Source of the DNA: Desulfarculales bacterium
GTDB taxonomy: Bacteria; Desulfobacterota; Desulfarculia; Desulfarculales; Desulfarculaceae
Length of the DNA stretch: 64,000 nucleotides
Reading direction: 5' to 3'
Assembly: GCA_031267815.1 (NCBI GenBank)
Contig: JAIRYI010000029.1
Location: forward strand, 1 to 64,000
Position 1 is the stretch's first letter, and the number at the start of each line of letters is the position of its first letter. A program made the translations under genes and the position numbers. The notes below the pieces were generated by a model that was given only the letters and a program-made list of their open reading frames with translations, was not told the DNA's origin and did not search any database. Below are positions 29,508 to 39,462 of this stretch, in pieces.

Positions 29508-29737
29508 AATCCAATTCTCCAAATCAGGCAATGATAATTATTAAATATAATTTTATTGCCTTTAATGCAATCAGGCAATGATTTTAGCGACACAGGGATC
29601 ATATAAAATTGCGGAACAGTTTTTCCATCGCTGTCTGACGGCATTTTATGAAAATGGTATACTTGATCGTCAGCCGCTTGTTCTCGGGATTTTGACCCGG
29701 CCTTCCGGGACAGCCTCCCAATATTATAAGGAGTGAA

Positions 29738-30646
29738 ATGAGTATTACCCTTACCGATATACCAGGCATACTTGTCGGGCATTCGACCAGAAAAGGAACC
29801 GGGTGTACTGCTGTATTGTGCCCTGAAGGATTGGTGCCGGGTGTGGCGGTCCCAGGACTTGCTCCCGGCAGCAGAGAATTGGAAATGATGCGTTCTCAAA
29901 ACGCTGTACCGGAAATACACGGCATATGTCTTACTGGCGGCAGTTCTTTCGGTCTGGCTGCGGCCAGCGGAATAGCGCGCTATTTATCGCAGAATGGCTA
30001 TGGACTCAAAACGCCCGGCGTGCCATTGCCCATAGTGCCGGCAGCGGTTATTTTTGATTTATTAACTAATGAACAGCCCGGCGTCTTACCTGATGAGAAT
30101 ATGGGTTTTGAAGCCGCGCAAGCCGCGAATACCGATCCGGTATTAAGCGGACGTTTTGGCGCCGGCACCGGGGCAGCCTGCGGCCACTTAAGCGCACAAT
30201 TACATCCTACCGGCCTGGGTTCGGCGGGCATACAATACAAAGAAGCCCAAGTTGCCGCCTTAATTGTTAATAATGCTCTGGGCAACATCTATCATCCTTT
30301 AACCGGCCAATTTCTCAGCGGGGCTTTGGATGAAAACGGTCAGCCTTTATCCCAGGAAGCTACTATGGAAGCGCTTTATCGGGGCGCTCTGGGTTATAAC
30401 CAGAACACCATGCTGGCATTGGTAGCCACCAATGCCAAGCTCAATAAAGGAGCGGCCAACCGTATTGCCGGCATGGCTTATGCCGGTATATCCAGAGCAG
30501 TACGCCCCAGCAACCTTATGTTTGACGGCGATGTTGTCTTTATGCTGGGACAAAAAAAGGGGCCGGCAGTAAATCAGAATCTGTTGGGACATATGGCCGC
30601 CCAGGCTGTCAGCATGGCTATTGTAAATAGCGTCAGTACACCATAA
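29738..30646 (+). CDS. P1 family peptidase (DmpA/PaaJ-like N-terminal nucleophile hydrolase)
   Basis: This 302-residue protein begins LTDIPGILVGHSTRKGTGCT and has GICLTGGSSFGLAAASGIAR. The self-cleavage nucleophile region is around GAGTGAACGHLS and the downstream ALVATNAKLNKGAANRIAGM. The family contains beta-peptidyl aminopeptidases that split themselves before a catalytic Ser or Thr. The physiological substrate is unknown. AAGGAG precedes the ATG, and the gene is divergent from glgA. Confidence 0.88.
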   Translation: MSITLTDIPGILVGHSTRKGTGCTAVLCPEGLVPGVAVPGLAPGSRELEMMRSQNAVPEIHGICLTGGSSFGLAAASGIARYLSQNGYGLKTPGVPLPIVPAAVIFDLLTNEQPGVLPDENMGFEAAQAANTDPVLSGRFGAGTGAACGHLSAQLHPTGLGSAGIQYKEAQVAALIVNNALGNIYHPLTGQFLSGALDENGQPLSQEATMEALYRGALGYNQNTMLALVATNAKLNKGAANRIAGMAYAGISRAVRPSNLMFDGDVVFMLGQKKGPAVNQNLLGHMAAQAVSMAIVNSVSTP

Positions 30647-30709
30647 TTGGTCGATCCTTGAACAGACCAGCCCCCCTGATTACGGTTTGCTTTTTTAGGA
30701 TTTCTTAAA

Positions 30710-32575
30710 ATGCGATTACAAACGAAATTGATGTGTATAACCATTATCCCTCTGTTGCTGCTGTTTTCACTGCTCCTCTTTCTTTCCCACCGCACGGCCA
30801 GCCAGCAGGCCATAACCATAGCCGCGGCTTACGCGGAAAATCTGGCCATGCAAGAAGCCAGACCTTTTCTGGCCATGCTCAACCGGGGCTATGCCGTGAG
30901 CCGCGGGCTGGCCGCCATTGCCGCCGGCCTGAAAGCGCACTCCGTTACCGACCGGGGGCTGGCTATGGCTTTAGTGCGCCAAACCCAGCTTGATAACCTG
31001 GATTTTATGGGAAGCTGGCTCATGTTTGAGCCCAACGCCCTGGATGGATCTGATGAGCGATATTTGCCTGAACATAATAATAATTCAGCGCAAGAGCTTT
31101 ACGGCCAAGACGCGGATTATACTTTGCACGATGCAGCATCTATTTACGGAGCCATAAATATCTATTGGATTACGGATGATAAGGGTACCGGAGTTATACC
31201 TGTTAACAGCGGGGATACTACCGGCTTTGATGAACCCTATTATTTTCTGGCGAAAAATTCCCGTAAAACCGCTTTTCCTGATGCATATATGGATGAAGAC
31301 GCCCATGCCCTCATAACCTCTATTTCTTCTCCTATCCTGCTGGATGACGTTTTTCTGGGTGTAGCCGGAGTTGATATCGGGCTTGCTTTTCTACAAGAGA
31401 CCGTCGCTGCCATTAAACCCCTGGACAGCGGCTTCTTGACTGTATATTCAGCCACCGGCACGGTTTTGGCTTCGCCGGAAGCGAGCCTGCTGGGGCAGCC
31501 CATGCCCGACTCCACTCCTGAAGAATTGCGCAGAGCCATACTCGAGGGCAAAGAATACACTTATATTGCTGTCAATGGACCGGAAAACAGGGAATATCTG
31601 CATTTTCAGGTTCCTTTGAAATATGCTGACGATCAATCTGCCTGGAATTTTGTGGTCAGCCTTCCTCTGGATAAGCTGTTGGCGGAAAGCAGCGCCGCCA
31701 TATTCCTGGAGATCGTCATAACTATACTGGGGCTGATCGGGGTGCTTTTATTAATCATTATTCTGATTCGCAGCATGATTCGCGGCCTCACTTCCGCCAT
31801 ATCTTATGCCAATACTATCGCATCCGGTGATTTGGATGCCTCTTTCAGTTTTAAAAGACAGGATGAAGTAGGGGAACTGGCTGATTCCCTGCGAAAAATG
31901 ACAGAATGGATGCGTGAATCCTTGCGCGATTCCCATAAACTGGTAGAGGAAAATGCACACGCGCGGGCCAAAACTGAAGAACATCTGGCCTTGATTGAGG
32001 CAAAATCCAACGAAGATTCCCTGCGTAATAAATCAGTCGCCCAACAGGTGAATCAGGCCATCGAACGCGCTATGAATGCCAGAGAGCAGGCGCGGCGCGG
32101 GGCCGATTCCCTGGAGATCGTCAACCAATCGGTGCAAAATATAGTGGAAGGCGGACAGAAGCTCCAGGATATTTTAGGTTCTCTGGGTGAACACGCTAAT
32201 GGAGTGAGCCATATCATGATCGCTATTTCCGGGATAGCGGATCAGACGAATTTACTGGCTTTGAATGCCGCAGTGGAGGCTGCCCGCGCCGGGACAGCCG
32301 GGCGCGGTTTCGCGGTAGTGGCCAGTGAGGTAAGAACCTTGGCGGAAAGAACAATTCAGTCGGTCCATGAGGTGGGAAAAGTGACTTCGGCTATTCAAGG
32401 CAATGCCAAAGATTCAGTATCCGCTATGGATGACTTCCTTAAAGAAATTTTGAGAACAGCCGATGTCTCAGCCGAATCGGTTGTTCTTTTGAAACAGATT
32501 ATAGAGACGGTGGAGCAAAGCTGCCTTGAAGTACGGGAGATAAGTACGCTGATGGAAGCCGGCCCGCAAAAGTAA
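30710..32575 (+). CDS. Methyl-accepting chemotaxis protein (dCache-HAMP-MA)
   Basis: This is a 621-residue membrane chemoreceptor. TM1 lies at about 8-26, and a periplasmic double-Cache sensor at about 35-325 ([37 protein letters not shown]). TM2 is at about 331-353 and HAMP at about 355-405. The signalling hairpin tip is at about 509-530 ([20 protein letters not shown]), followed by [18 protein letters not shown]. Only about 93 residues follow the tip against about 120 before it, so the returning helix is short. The gene ends 50 bases before a dispersed repeat. The ligand may be an amino acid or similar small molecule, but this is inference. Confidence 0.92.
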   Translation: MRLQTKLMCITIIPLLLLFSLLLFLSHRTASQQAITIAAAYAENLAMQEARPFLAMLNRGYAVSRGLAAIAAGLKAHSVTDRGLAMALVRQTQLDNLDFMGSWLMFEPNALDGSDERYLPEHNNNSAQELYGQDADYTLHDAASIYGAINIYWITDDKGTGVIPVNSGDTTGFDEPYYFLAKNSRKTAFPDAYMDEDAHALITSISSPILLDDVFLGVAGVDIGLAFLQETVAAIKPLDSGFLTVYSATGTVLASPEASLLGQPMPDSTPEELRRAILEGKEYTYIAVNGPENREYLHFQVPLKYADDQSAWNFVVSLPLDKLLAESSAAIFLEIVITILGLIGVLLLIIILIRSMIRGLTSAISYANTIASGDLDASFSFKRQDEVGELADSLRKMTEWMRESLRDSHKLVEENAHARAKTEEHLALIEAKSNEDSLRNKSVAQQVNQAIERAMNAREQARRGADSLEIVNQSVQNIVEGGQKLQDILGSLGEHANGVSHIMIAISGIADQTNLLALNAAVEAARAGTAGRGFAVVASEVRTLAERTIQSVHEVGKVTSAIQGNAKDSVSAMDDFLKEILRTADVSAESVVLLKQIIETVEQSCLEVREISTLMEAGPQK

Positions 32576-32625
32576 AAATTCTTGCCTTATTATCTTTCTG
32601 GCTCATGAGAACATTTTTTTAGGCG

Positions 32626-32700
32626 GCGGCCGCTTTCAAGCGGCGCCTGAAGGTAAGCGTTCTCCCCTGAAAAGTCGTTTTTGACTTTTCAGGGCCTACT
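32626..32700 (+). repeat. Dispersed repeat, copy C (perfect hairpins)
   Basis: GCGGCCGCTTTCAAGCGGC (32626-32644) contains a 7-bp hairpin. CCTGAAAAGTC (32666-32676) pairs perfectly with GACTTTTCAGG (32683-32693). It fills the gap between the convergent MCP and 3-hydroxyacyl-CoA dehydrogenase genes and could end transcription from both sides. It is the best-preserved copy of the family. Confidence 0.75.
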
Positions 32701-32702
32701 AT

Positions 32703-34025
32703 TTAGGACGCCGGGTTTTTTTTCTTGATTTTAAAGAATTTCCGGTAGTCATATTGGGAGGGAGGGATGTCTTTAAGCAGGGTTTCAATATCTATTTTGT
32801 TTAAAAAGTCATCATCCAGGCGTTCACAGACCAGAATTTTAAATTTTTCCGTGCCGCCCAGGGCATCCACTATGGCCAAAGGCGGAACCCAGTTAAAGCC
32901 TGTCACCATGGCCGTGTCGGCGGAATGTATATTTTCACCGATCTCACGGGATATGTATATGCCGTACAGGGCATGGCGGATTAAAAAGCGCAGGCAGAAA
33001 TCAGCTTCCCGCGACTTGTCATTGACCAGGACAGAAAAGGCCTGCTCATAGTTTTCATTTTGCAGAGCCTCTGTCATGGCTTTGGCAAAGGGAAAGTCAT
33101 ACTTTACTTTAGGGCGATAAATTCTGGAGACAACTTCATATACATTGGACAGTCTGCCGCCGTCAGGATTTTTAATGGTCTGATAAACGCCGCCGCCGCT
33201 TTTTTTGTCGCCAAGTTTATTTTTGTCTATAAGCTCCCGCACATACGCGGGCAAGACGAAAGTATCATGCAGATAGTCATTGGTATTGAGCAGAATATTG
33301 TCCACAATGGCTTTGTGTACGTCCAGTCCCACAAAGTCGGCAGTAAGAATGGGAGCCAATCTGCGGCCGCTGAACTCGCCAATCAGACTGTCAATATAAT
33401 CTATGCCGCCTAAGGCTTGGAAAGTTTCGGCAAGTTGCATGGCTTCGTTGATAAACTGAAAGCCGATACGATTACCTATGAATCCGGGCGCGTCTCTAAC
33501 TTCCACTACATCACGTTTCAGCACATTTTTCAGATAATCTTTTACCTCAGCCACAAGCGCCGGATCGGTATGGTCAGAAGGTATAAGTTCACATAAGGTC
33601 AGGGTACTGGGGGGATTAAAAAAATGTATGCCCATAAAACTGTTTCTAAATTTTTCGCAATAGCTGCCTGACAGATTATTGACAGAAAAACCGGAGGTGC
33701 CTGTGGCAATTATGGCGCCCGGTTTAACAAAGGGAGCGGCTATGGTATAAATTTCTTTTTTAATTGCCAGGTTTTCGGAAACGCTTTCAAATACCAGATC
33801 TGAAACCGCAATACACTCTTTAAGCCTGTCATATGTTATCGGTATAAGGTCGAGCAAACTCTGATCTTTTACCAGCGTTCTGGCTGTATCCACGGCCTTT
33901 TGGGCTGCCTCTGCCCTTCTGCATACCATATAAACCTTTGCCTTGCCCAGAGAAGCAAAAATAGCCGATACACTACATCCCATTGCTCCGTTGGCGCCAA
34001 GTACGCTGACCGTGTTAATTTTCAT
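32703..34025 (-). CDS. 3-hydroxyacyl-CoA dehydrogenase family protein
   Basis: This 440-residue NAD-dependent dehydrogenase has no hydratase fusion. The Rossmann start is TVSVLGANGAMGCSVSAIFA (a variant of GxGxxG). NAD and substrate motifs SDLVFESVSENLAIKKEI, ATGTSGFSVNNLS and MGIHFFNPPSTLTLCELIPS contain the catalytic His. DAPGFIGNRIGFQFINEAM links to the C-terminal 3HCDH domain with LTADFVGLDVHKAIVDN. It would oxidise 3-hydroxyacyl-CoA to 3-oxoacyl-CoA. No other fatty-acid genes are nearby, so the pathway is open. Confidence 0.92.
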   Translation of the reverse strand: MKINTVSVLGANGAMGCSVSAIFASLGKAKVYMVCRRAEAAQKAVDTARTLVKDQSLLDLIPITYDRLKECIAVSDLVFESVSENLAIKKEIYTIAAPFVKPGAIIATGTSGFSVNNLSGSYCEKFRNSFMGIHFFNPPSTLTLCELIPSDHTDPALVAEVKDYLKNVLKRDVVEVRDAPGFIGNRIGFQFINEAMQLAETFQALGGIDYIDSLIGEFSGRRLAPILTADFVGLDVHKAIVDNILLNTNDYLHDTFVLPAYVRELIDKNKLGDKKSGGGVYQTIKNPDGGRLSNVYEVVSRIYRPKVKYDFPFAKAMTEALQNENYEQAFSVLVNDKSREADFCLRFLIRHALYGIYISREIGENIHSADTAMVTGFNWVPPLAIVDALGGTEKFKILVCERLDDDFLNKIDIETLLKDIPPSQYDYRKFFKIKKKNPAS

Positions 34026-34517
34026 TTTTATATACTCTTTCTCACATTTCCAGAATCACTTAGTGGGTAGTCTTTCAAACACATTAAATTTTAAGATATT
34101 GTCACTTAAAAACAAAGATATCATTCAAAGTCCGTACGGCAACATAAATATAACACGGGCAGATCCCTCGACCAATTTGGAGAATATTTCATTACATCTC
34201 AATCAATGGGATTTGCTTGGTTTGTATTTTTAGCTTAAGTCGGTCACTCAAGGCAATATTTCATCCGGTGAGGAATATACAAAATCACGGTTACTGAAGT
34301 AACAACAACTTAATTGACTGTAACCATCATAAAAACTATATTGACATTACAAGATAAGAAATACGGCTCTAAATACAAGAAATTTTTTGATAATACAATT
34401 GAAGTTTATCATATCCGTTATTCATTGTAAAGGATATTATTGGGCCATTCTGCGGATTTTTCAAATTACGGGATCTTGCGGCGAGGCCGCGCCGGAAATT
34501 GAGACCTCTGCTTATCC
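34026..34517. other. AT-rich intergenic region, no gene supported
   Basis: These 492 bases separate the starts of the 3-hydroxyacyl-CoA dehydrogenase and the end of trpS. I see no credible open frame with a ribosome-binding site and no long repeat. A small GC-rich hairpin (GCGGC-gag-GCCGC) near 34470-34485 lies downstream of trpS read on the other strand and may help end it. Confidence 0.35.
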
Positions 34518-35483
34518 TTAATAGTTCAGGCCTACTCTATCCCGTACCTGCTGTAGGGTAGGGAAGGCAGCCTGTCTGGCTTTTTCCGCGCCTCGCTTCA
34601 TAATATCCCTGATGGCGCCAATATTTTGAGTAAGTTGTTCCCGTTTGCGGCGATGAGGCGTAAAATATTCCCACATGCGTTCGAATAGTTCCTGTTTTAC
34701 CTTACCGTAACCCAGTCCGCCTGCCAGGTAACGGTCAGCCAATTCTTTTTTTTCATTTTGATTCAAAAAAAGGCTGAGTAAAGCATACAGATTACATTTG
34801 TCGGGGTTTTTGGGCATTTCCACAGGAGTGGAATCAGTGACAATACTCATAATTTTCTTGCGCAGGTTTTTTTCGTCAGCAAAGATATTCAAAGTATTGT
34901 CATAGCTTTTAGACATTTTTTGTCCATCAATTCCCGGTATTACCGCGGAATCGTCCTCGATTCTGGCTTCAGGCAGCACAAAAGTCTCGCCATAAGTATT
35001 GTTGAATTTTATAGCTATGTCTCTGGTCATCTCCAAATGCTGTTTTTGATCCCTGCCCACAGGTACAATATGCGCCTGATACAACAAAATATCTGCGGCC
35101 ATAAGCACCGGATATTCGAATAGACCGGCATGAGGAATGAATCCTTTGGCAATTTTATCTTTATAAGAAGTGGCTCGCTCCAACAGTCCCATAGAGGTAT
35201 GATTATTCAATATCCAAGTAAGTTCACATACTTCAGGTACATCAGCCTGCACATAAAATATGGATCGTTCCGGATCAAGCCCCAAAGCCAAGAAATCAAG
35301 GATAGCATCCATGGTACCCTGAGCCAGCCTGTTTTTGTCCTGCACTGTGGTCAAGGCATGGTAATTAACAATAAAACAAAATAATTCATTCTCTTCCTGA
35401 TATTTAATCATGGGGCGCATCATAGCAAAATAATTGCCAATGTGTAAGGCTCCGGATGGCTGAATGCCGGACAAGACCCGCAT
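34518..35483 (-). CDS. trpS: Tryptophanyl-tRNA synthetase
   Basis: This class I synthetase charges tRNA-Trp. The 321 residues are normal for the bacterial enzyme. It begins MRVLSGIQPSGALHIGNYF with the HIGN nucleotide-binding motif. FEYPVLMAADILLYQ and VPVGRDQKQHLEMTRDIA shape the Trp site, and the second signature is GQKMSKSYDNTL. It lies 68 bases after dnaA on the same strand. Confidence 0.97.
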   Translation of the reverse strand: MRVLSGIQPSGALHIGNYFAMMRPMIKYQEENELFCFIVNYHALTTVQDKNRLAQGTMDAILDFLALGLDPERSIFYVQADVPEVCELTWILNNHTSMGLLERATSYKDKIAKGFIPHAGLFEYPVLMAADILLYQAHIVPVGRDQKQHLEMTRDIAIKFNNTYGETFVLPEARIEDDSAVIPGIDGQKMSKSYDNTLNIFADEKNLRKKIMSIVTDSTPVEMPKNPDKCNLYALLSLFLNQNEKKELADRYLAGGLGYGKVKQELFERMWEYFTPHRRKREQLTQNIGAIRDIMKRGAEKARQAAFPTLQQVRDRVGLNY

Positions 35484-35551
35484 AAGAATACAACTCCCTT
35501 AACTGTTGATGATCATAAATAATGCCACAGGTATATTTCTAAGGCGATAGT

Positions 35552-36889
35552 TTACGATAACCCCAAACGTTGTTCAATATAGTGTATTTCCTGGGATATT
35601 TTGGAGTCGAGGCTGAGATTGCGCTCTATCTGCTCAACTCCGTATATGACAGTGGCATGATTGCGGCCAAATAATTTACCCAGTCCGGCATAAGAGACAT
35701 CAGTATGTTTACGGCACAGAAACATAGCTAGATTGCGTGGTTTGGTAATCTGGCGGCGCCGGCTTTTACCGCTCAGGTCTTTTGAGTCCAGACCGTAACT
35801 TTGGGCAACCTCAGCCATAATAGCTTGTGGCGAGACACGCTTCAAACGCAGCATCATATTACAGAGGACTTCATTGGCTAATTTGATATCAATATCGCGG
35901 CCGGTCAGGCTGCTTTTAGCCACTACCCCTACTAACGCCGAATGGAGGCGGCGAATATCATCGTATGCTTCCTGAGCCAGAAATTCCAGCACTTCAGGAG
36001 CGATATTAATGTCTTCCGCCTGACAGTATTTTTGCAAAATGCGTATTCTGGTACTGTGATCAGGAGGAGTAATGGCAGTGGTAATGCCTGAACACAGACG
36101 GCTGATAAGTTGCGGTTTAAGGCCGTCAATTTCATGGGGAGGACAATTGCTGGTAAAAACTATCTTTTTCCCCGAATCCATCAGAGCGTCCAAAGTATAG
36201 CTGAGTTCATCTTGGGTTTTGTCTTTACCAACCAGAAATTGAATTTCTTCCAGTAATAAAAGGTCGCAGTCCCGGCGAAAGCGATCCTTGAAAGCTTCAA
36301 TTCGGTTTGAACGCAAACCGGATATCATTTGATTTGTGAAGTCTTCAGCAGTCAGATAGGCTATACGGCTTTGCGGGGCATGGCAGAGAAATTGATGGCC
36401 GATTGCTTGGGTCAGATGGGTTTTGCCCAATCCGGTGCTTGAGGCTATGAACAGGGTATTGCTGAAAATTTGTTTTCCTTCCGCCAGCGCCCGGGCGGCG
36501 GCAAAAGCAAACTCATTACTCTGGCCCGAAACAAAACGGTCAAAGATAAAACGGGGATTTAAGTTTAAACCTTTAAAATTCTGCAACAACGGCAAGGACT
36601 GCTGCCGCAGAGACGGGGCCGGAAGAGGAGAGAGATTGGCAGAGGATAAAACTGTAAATTTTAATTTTAATTTTTCATCCAATTCTTTCAATTTATTCTG
36701 TAACATGCCGAAATAATTATTTTTCAAAAAACTTAAATGAAAGGAATTAGGACAAGCCAAAGTCAATTCCTCTCCTTGCGGAGCCATAATAATAAGCGGA
36801 TTTACCCAGAGATTAAATTCCTCTTCCTGTAAATTTTGTTTTAATAGGCTTTTAAATTCTTTTTCAATTTTTATCACTTCGACAGACAA
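35552..36889 (-). CDS. dnaA: Chromosomal replication initiator protein DnaA
   Basis: DnaA binds and opens the replication origin. Domain I (KEFKSLLKQNLQEEEFNLWV) is followed by a short linker and an AAA+ core. Its Walker A is SSTGLGKTHLTQ (about 151-157). The Walker B position reads LLLLEEIQFLVGK, with Glu-Glu (about 214-215) where Asp-Asp is usual. Domain IV has RRQITKPRNLAMFLCRKHTD and LFGRNHATVIYGVE, the DnaA-box-binding signature. The start is probably TTG at 36889 after GGTGG, giving 445 residues. A GTG at 36967 opens a longer frame without homology. It is adjacent to a long gene-free AT-rich region. Confidence 0.95.
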   Translation of the reverse strand: MSVEVIKIEKEFKSLLKQNLQEEEFNLWVNPLIIMAPQGEELTLACPNSFHLSFLKNNYFGMLQNKLKELDEKLKLKFTVLSSANLSPLPAPSLRQQSLPLLQNFKGLNLNPRFIFDRFVSGQSNEFAFAAARALAEGKQIFSNTLFIASSTGLGKTHLTQAIGHQFLCHAPQSRIAYLTAEDFTNQMISGLRSNRIEAFKDRFRRDCDLLLLEEIQFLVGKDKTQDELSYTLDALMDSGKKIVFTSNCPPHEIDGLKPQLISRLCSGITTAITPPDHSTRIRILQKYCQAEDINIAPEVLEFLAQEAYDDIRRLHSALVGVVAKSSLTGRDIDIKLANEVLCNMMLRLKRVSPQAIMAEVAQSYGLDSKDLSGKSRRRQITKPRNLAMFLCRKHTDVSYAGLGKLFGRNHATVIYGVEQIERNLSLDSKISQEIHYIEQRLGLS

Positions 36890-38169
36890 AATTAGCCACC
36901 ATTCCCTAAACCAAAGCGTTAGGTTGAAGAATATATATTTCCCGCCCAGGTGATTTATTGGAACCACGTTGTCTAAAAGCGAAAATTGGGAATTCGCTCT
37001 CGCCGCCCGTCAAGCGGTTTGATTAGAAGTCATTTAACAAACTTCTAATTTTTAAAGTGAGATTCGAATAAATTATGGATTAACTTTACCGAAAGCCTTA
37101 TTGCAGTCAACCAGCTCAGAGAGCCTAAAAAAGCTTCCGCCTCATCTTATGCCTTTAGCCAGATAACTATCCAATAATTAAAAATTTTTCATCAAATTGT
37201 CGTTACGGCAACCTGGAAAGCAAAAAATTTTTTCCCGCTAACTATGGATTTTCATTTATCTTCATAAGTTTTTCACATTTGTGGAGTGCTTTTCCCATTT
37301 ATTTAAACTTTATTTTTTTATAAATTTCTTCTGTTTAATCTTTTTTTCTGCTTTTTTCGAATTCCGAAATTGTCATATATCTAACTTTGTCATAATATTA
37401 TAAAAATACTTTTGCAGAAGCAGAAAAATATTTTTGCCGGTCCCGGCAAATTATGCCCCATCAGGAGATGCATCTCTAATTAGCTGTTAACTTATTAATA
37501 ATATAGATTTTATTTAAAACATAGCCCGGCGTCATTATAATATGACGTTTTCTACTCGGGCACTTCATCGTGAACTCACGGTGATTTACTGCATTAAAAA
37601 AATGCCGACACGTGAGAATAGAGTGCAATTAGCCGATAGACCTGCTGAATTATGATGTTTATCAATATTTTTTAACTATATGTTTATATTATTTTCACAG
37701 ATAACTATTGTTTTTTTAATCACTGTCAAATTGTAACTGACAGTTTTTCAACATCCTCATAGAAATAAAATCCTAATAAAATAAGTATAATAAGCCAATT
37801 ATTAATGTTTTAATATCAATTTTTTAAATTTTTTAAACCTGTAGCATTCTTATAGTGATATAGGTATGCCCACAAGGTAAGAATGAATTGTCCAATTTTG
37901 CTTTGCGTTTCCTTAACACTATAAAATATAAGCTTCAGATGACAAAAAATAGCAGTCGATCCTGAAAAACACTAAATATGCTGATATTAAAACGTAATTC
38001 TATAAAAACCATATTTTTTCGGCCGGATATGTTTTTAAGGATCGGCTATTCCGGTTTATAATCATCTGGATTTTTCTAAAATATAAAGTTATTATTTAAA
38101 TTTCCAAGAAAACTGGCCTCATAATTTCAATTCCTCCGACAAAACCTATTTGCTGTCAGGAGCCGCTTT
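36890..38169. other. Long AT-rich intergenic region next to dnaA, possible replication origin
   Basis: About 1.28 kb without a supported gene lies upstream of dnaA. It is strongly AT-rich with many T and A runs. One relaxed DnaA-box match, TTTTTCACA, lies at 37269-37277, and a weaker ATTTTCACA lies near 37688. No cluster of perfect boxes was found. It also holds a TTTGCCGG-tc-CCGGCAAA hairpin (37433-37450), a CGTCAT/ATGACG hairpin near 37532-37550 and a partial dispersed repeat at 37951-38030. Position and composition suggest an origin. The boxes alone do not prove it. Confidence 0.35.
37951..38030 (+). repeat. Dispersed repeat, copy B (left part only)
   Basis: The run beginning GCAGTCGATCCTGAAAAA and continuing with ATGCTGATATTA matches 311-375 with scattered substitutions. 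The GC-rich hairpin core that follows in copy A is absent here apart from a short CGGCCGG. It shows that the repeat family includes a flanking AT-rich module. Confidence 0.6.
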
Positions 38170-39435
38170 ATGACAATACTTTTTCCTGCCAATGAGCAGT
38201 ACTGGTTCTTAAGTAACCTTTTAGGCACCCCGGTAATGTATCAAAATAAAATACTGGGGCGCATCAAAGATATTACAGCCTTGCTCAATGAGAGTTTGCC
38301 CCGGGTCAGTGCCTTGCTCCTAACCGCGCCAGGGCGCACACTTAAGATTCTTCCCTGGGAAATGCTTGAAGTTAAAATCCATGCTTCCGGCAAAGTACTT
38401 TTGAATAGTAAAAGCCATGAATTGCCGCTTTTTACCCACGCGTCCGCCAGCCACGTGATGCTGCGCAGCCATCTGCTGGATCGTCAAATTGTAGACACAG
38501 CCGGAGCAAAAGTGGTGAGAGTAAATGATTTGCAATTAGTCCTGCGCCGTAATATCCTCTTACTTAATAAAGTGGATGTCGGCTTTACCGGTTTATTGCG
38601 CCGCGCCTGCCTGTTGCGTCCCTTTAATCTCCTCACTCAGTTTTTTTTCGAACATAAATTAACTGATAATCTCATCTCCTGGAATTTGGTACAATCGGTA
38701 GGTTCGGAAGATTTACTGCGCTTACGCTTGTCCCAAAATCGCCTGTCCCGCCTCCATCCGGCCGATTTAGCAGATATTATTGAAGATCTGGATTTTCCAG
38801 AACGCGCCAGGCTATTTAAAGCCTTGGATATTGAAACTGCCGCCGATATTTTGGAAGAAACCGATACGAAAGTTCAGCTCTCACTTTTATCCACAGTACC
38901 GGATTCCAGAGCTTCGGATATTCTGGATCAGATGTCTCCTGACGAAGCGGCGGATATTTTACAAGGTATGGATCAGGAGCGGGCTGAAAATATTTTGCGT
39001 GATATGGAAGAAGATCAGGCTAAAGATGTGCGCACTTTACTCACTCATGACCAGAAGAGCGCTGGCGGTCTTATGACTACGGAATATCTCACAATGGGAT
39101 CTATGGCCACAGTAAATCAAGCCATGGACTTTGTCCGGGAACAGGCAGGGGAGAATGAAGTCATCTATTATATATATGTACAGGATAGGGGAGGGGGATT
39201 GTTGGGTGTGGTAAGTTTGCGTGATATGCTTCTGGCCAATCCTAACGCCAGCTTGGCTTCAATTATGACTGGCCGGCCAGTATATGTGGATATCAATGCT
39301 GATTACGAAGAAGTAGCTGATATGTTCGTTAAATATGGTTTACGCGCTCTGCCGGTGCTGGATGAAAATATGCATTTGCGCGGAGTGTTGCGTCTGAAGG
39401 CTTTGCTGGAGACAGTGGCGCAGCGTCTGAAATAA
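38170..39435 (+). CDS. MgtE intracellular N-domain and CBS-domain protein without the channel
   Basis: This is a 421-residue soluble protein. The first 170 residues are barrel-like (LLGTPVMYQNKILGRIKDIT, a PRC-barrel pattern), with a second similar segment near LLDRQIVDTAGAKVVRVND. An MgtE N-domain follows (about 185-290: LHPADLADIIEDLDFPERAR, ILDQMSPDEAADILQGM). Two CBS domains come last (about 295-415: LMTTEYLTMGSMATVNQAM and ASIMTGRPVYVDINA). In MgtE these parts sense Mg2+ and gate the pore, but here the membrane part is missing. The NRAMP-like transporter 27 bases downstream is the likely partner. AGGAG precedes the ATG. Confidence 0.88.
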   Translation: MTILFPANEQYWFLSNLLGTPVMYQNKILGRIKDITALLNESLPRVSALLLTAPGRTLKILPWEMLEVKIHASGKVLLNSKSHELPLFTHASASHVMLRSHLLDRQIVDTAGAKVVRVNDLQLVLRRNILLLNKVDVGFTGLLRRACLLRPFNLLTQFFFEHKLTDNLISWNLVQSVGSEDLLRLRLSQNRLSRLHPADLADIIEDLDFPERARLFKALDIETAADILEETDTKVQLSLLSTVPDSRASDILDQMSPDEAADILQGMDQERAENILRDMEEDQAKDVRTLLTHDQKSAGGLMTTEYLTMGSMATVNQAMDFVREQAGENEVIYYIYVQDRGGGLLGVVSLRDMLLANPNASLASIMTGRPVYVDINADYEEVADMFVKYGLRALPVLDENMHLRGVLRLKALLETVAQRLK

Positions 39436-39462
39436 TCAAATACGTGTTTCGGTATTATATAA

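Noticed and set aside
38887-38895. Exact DnaA box TTATCCACA
   Set aside because: It is a single site inside the coding sequence of the MgtE-N/CBS gene, with no cluster around it. Chance is likely.
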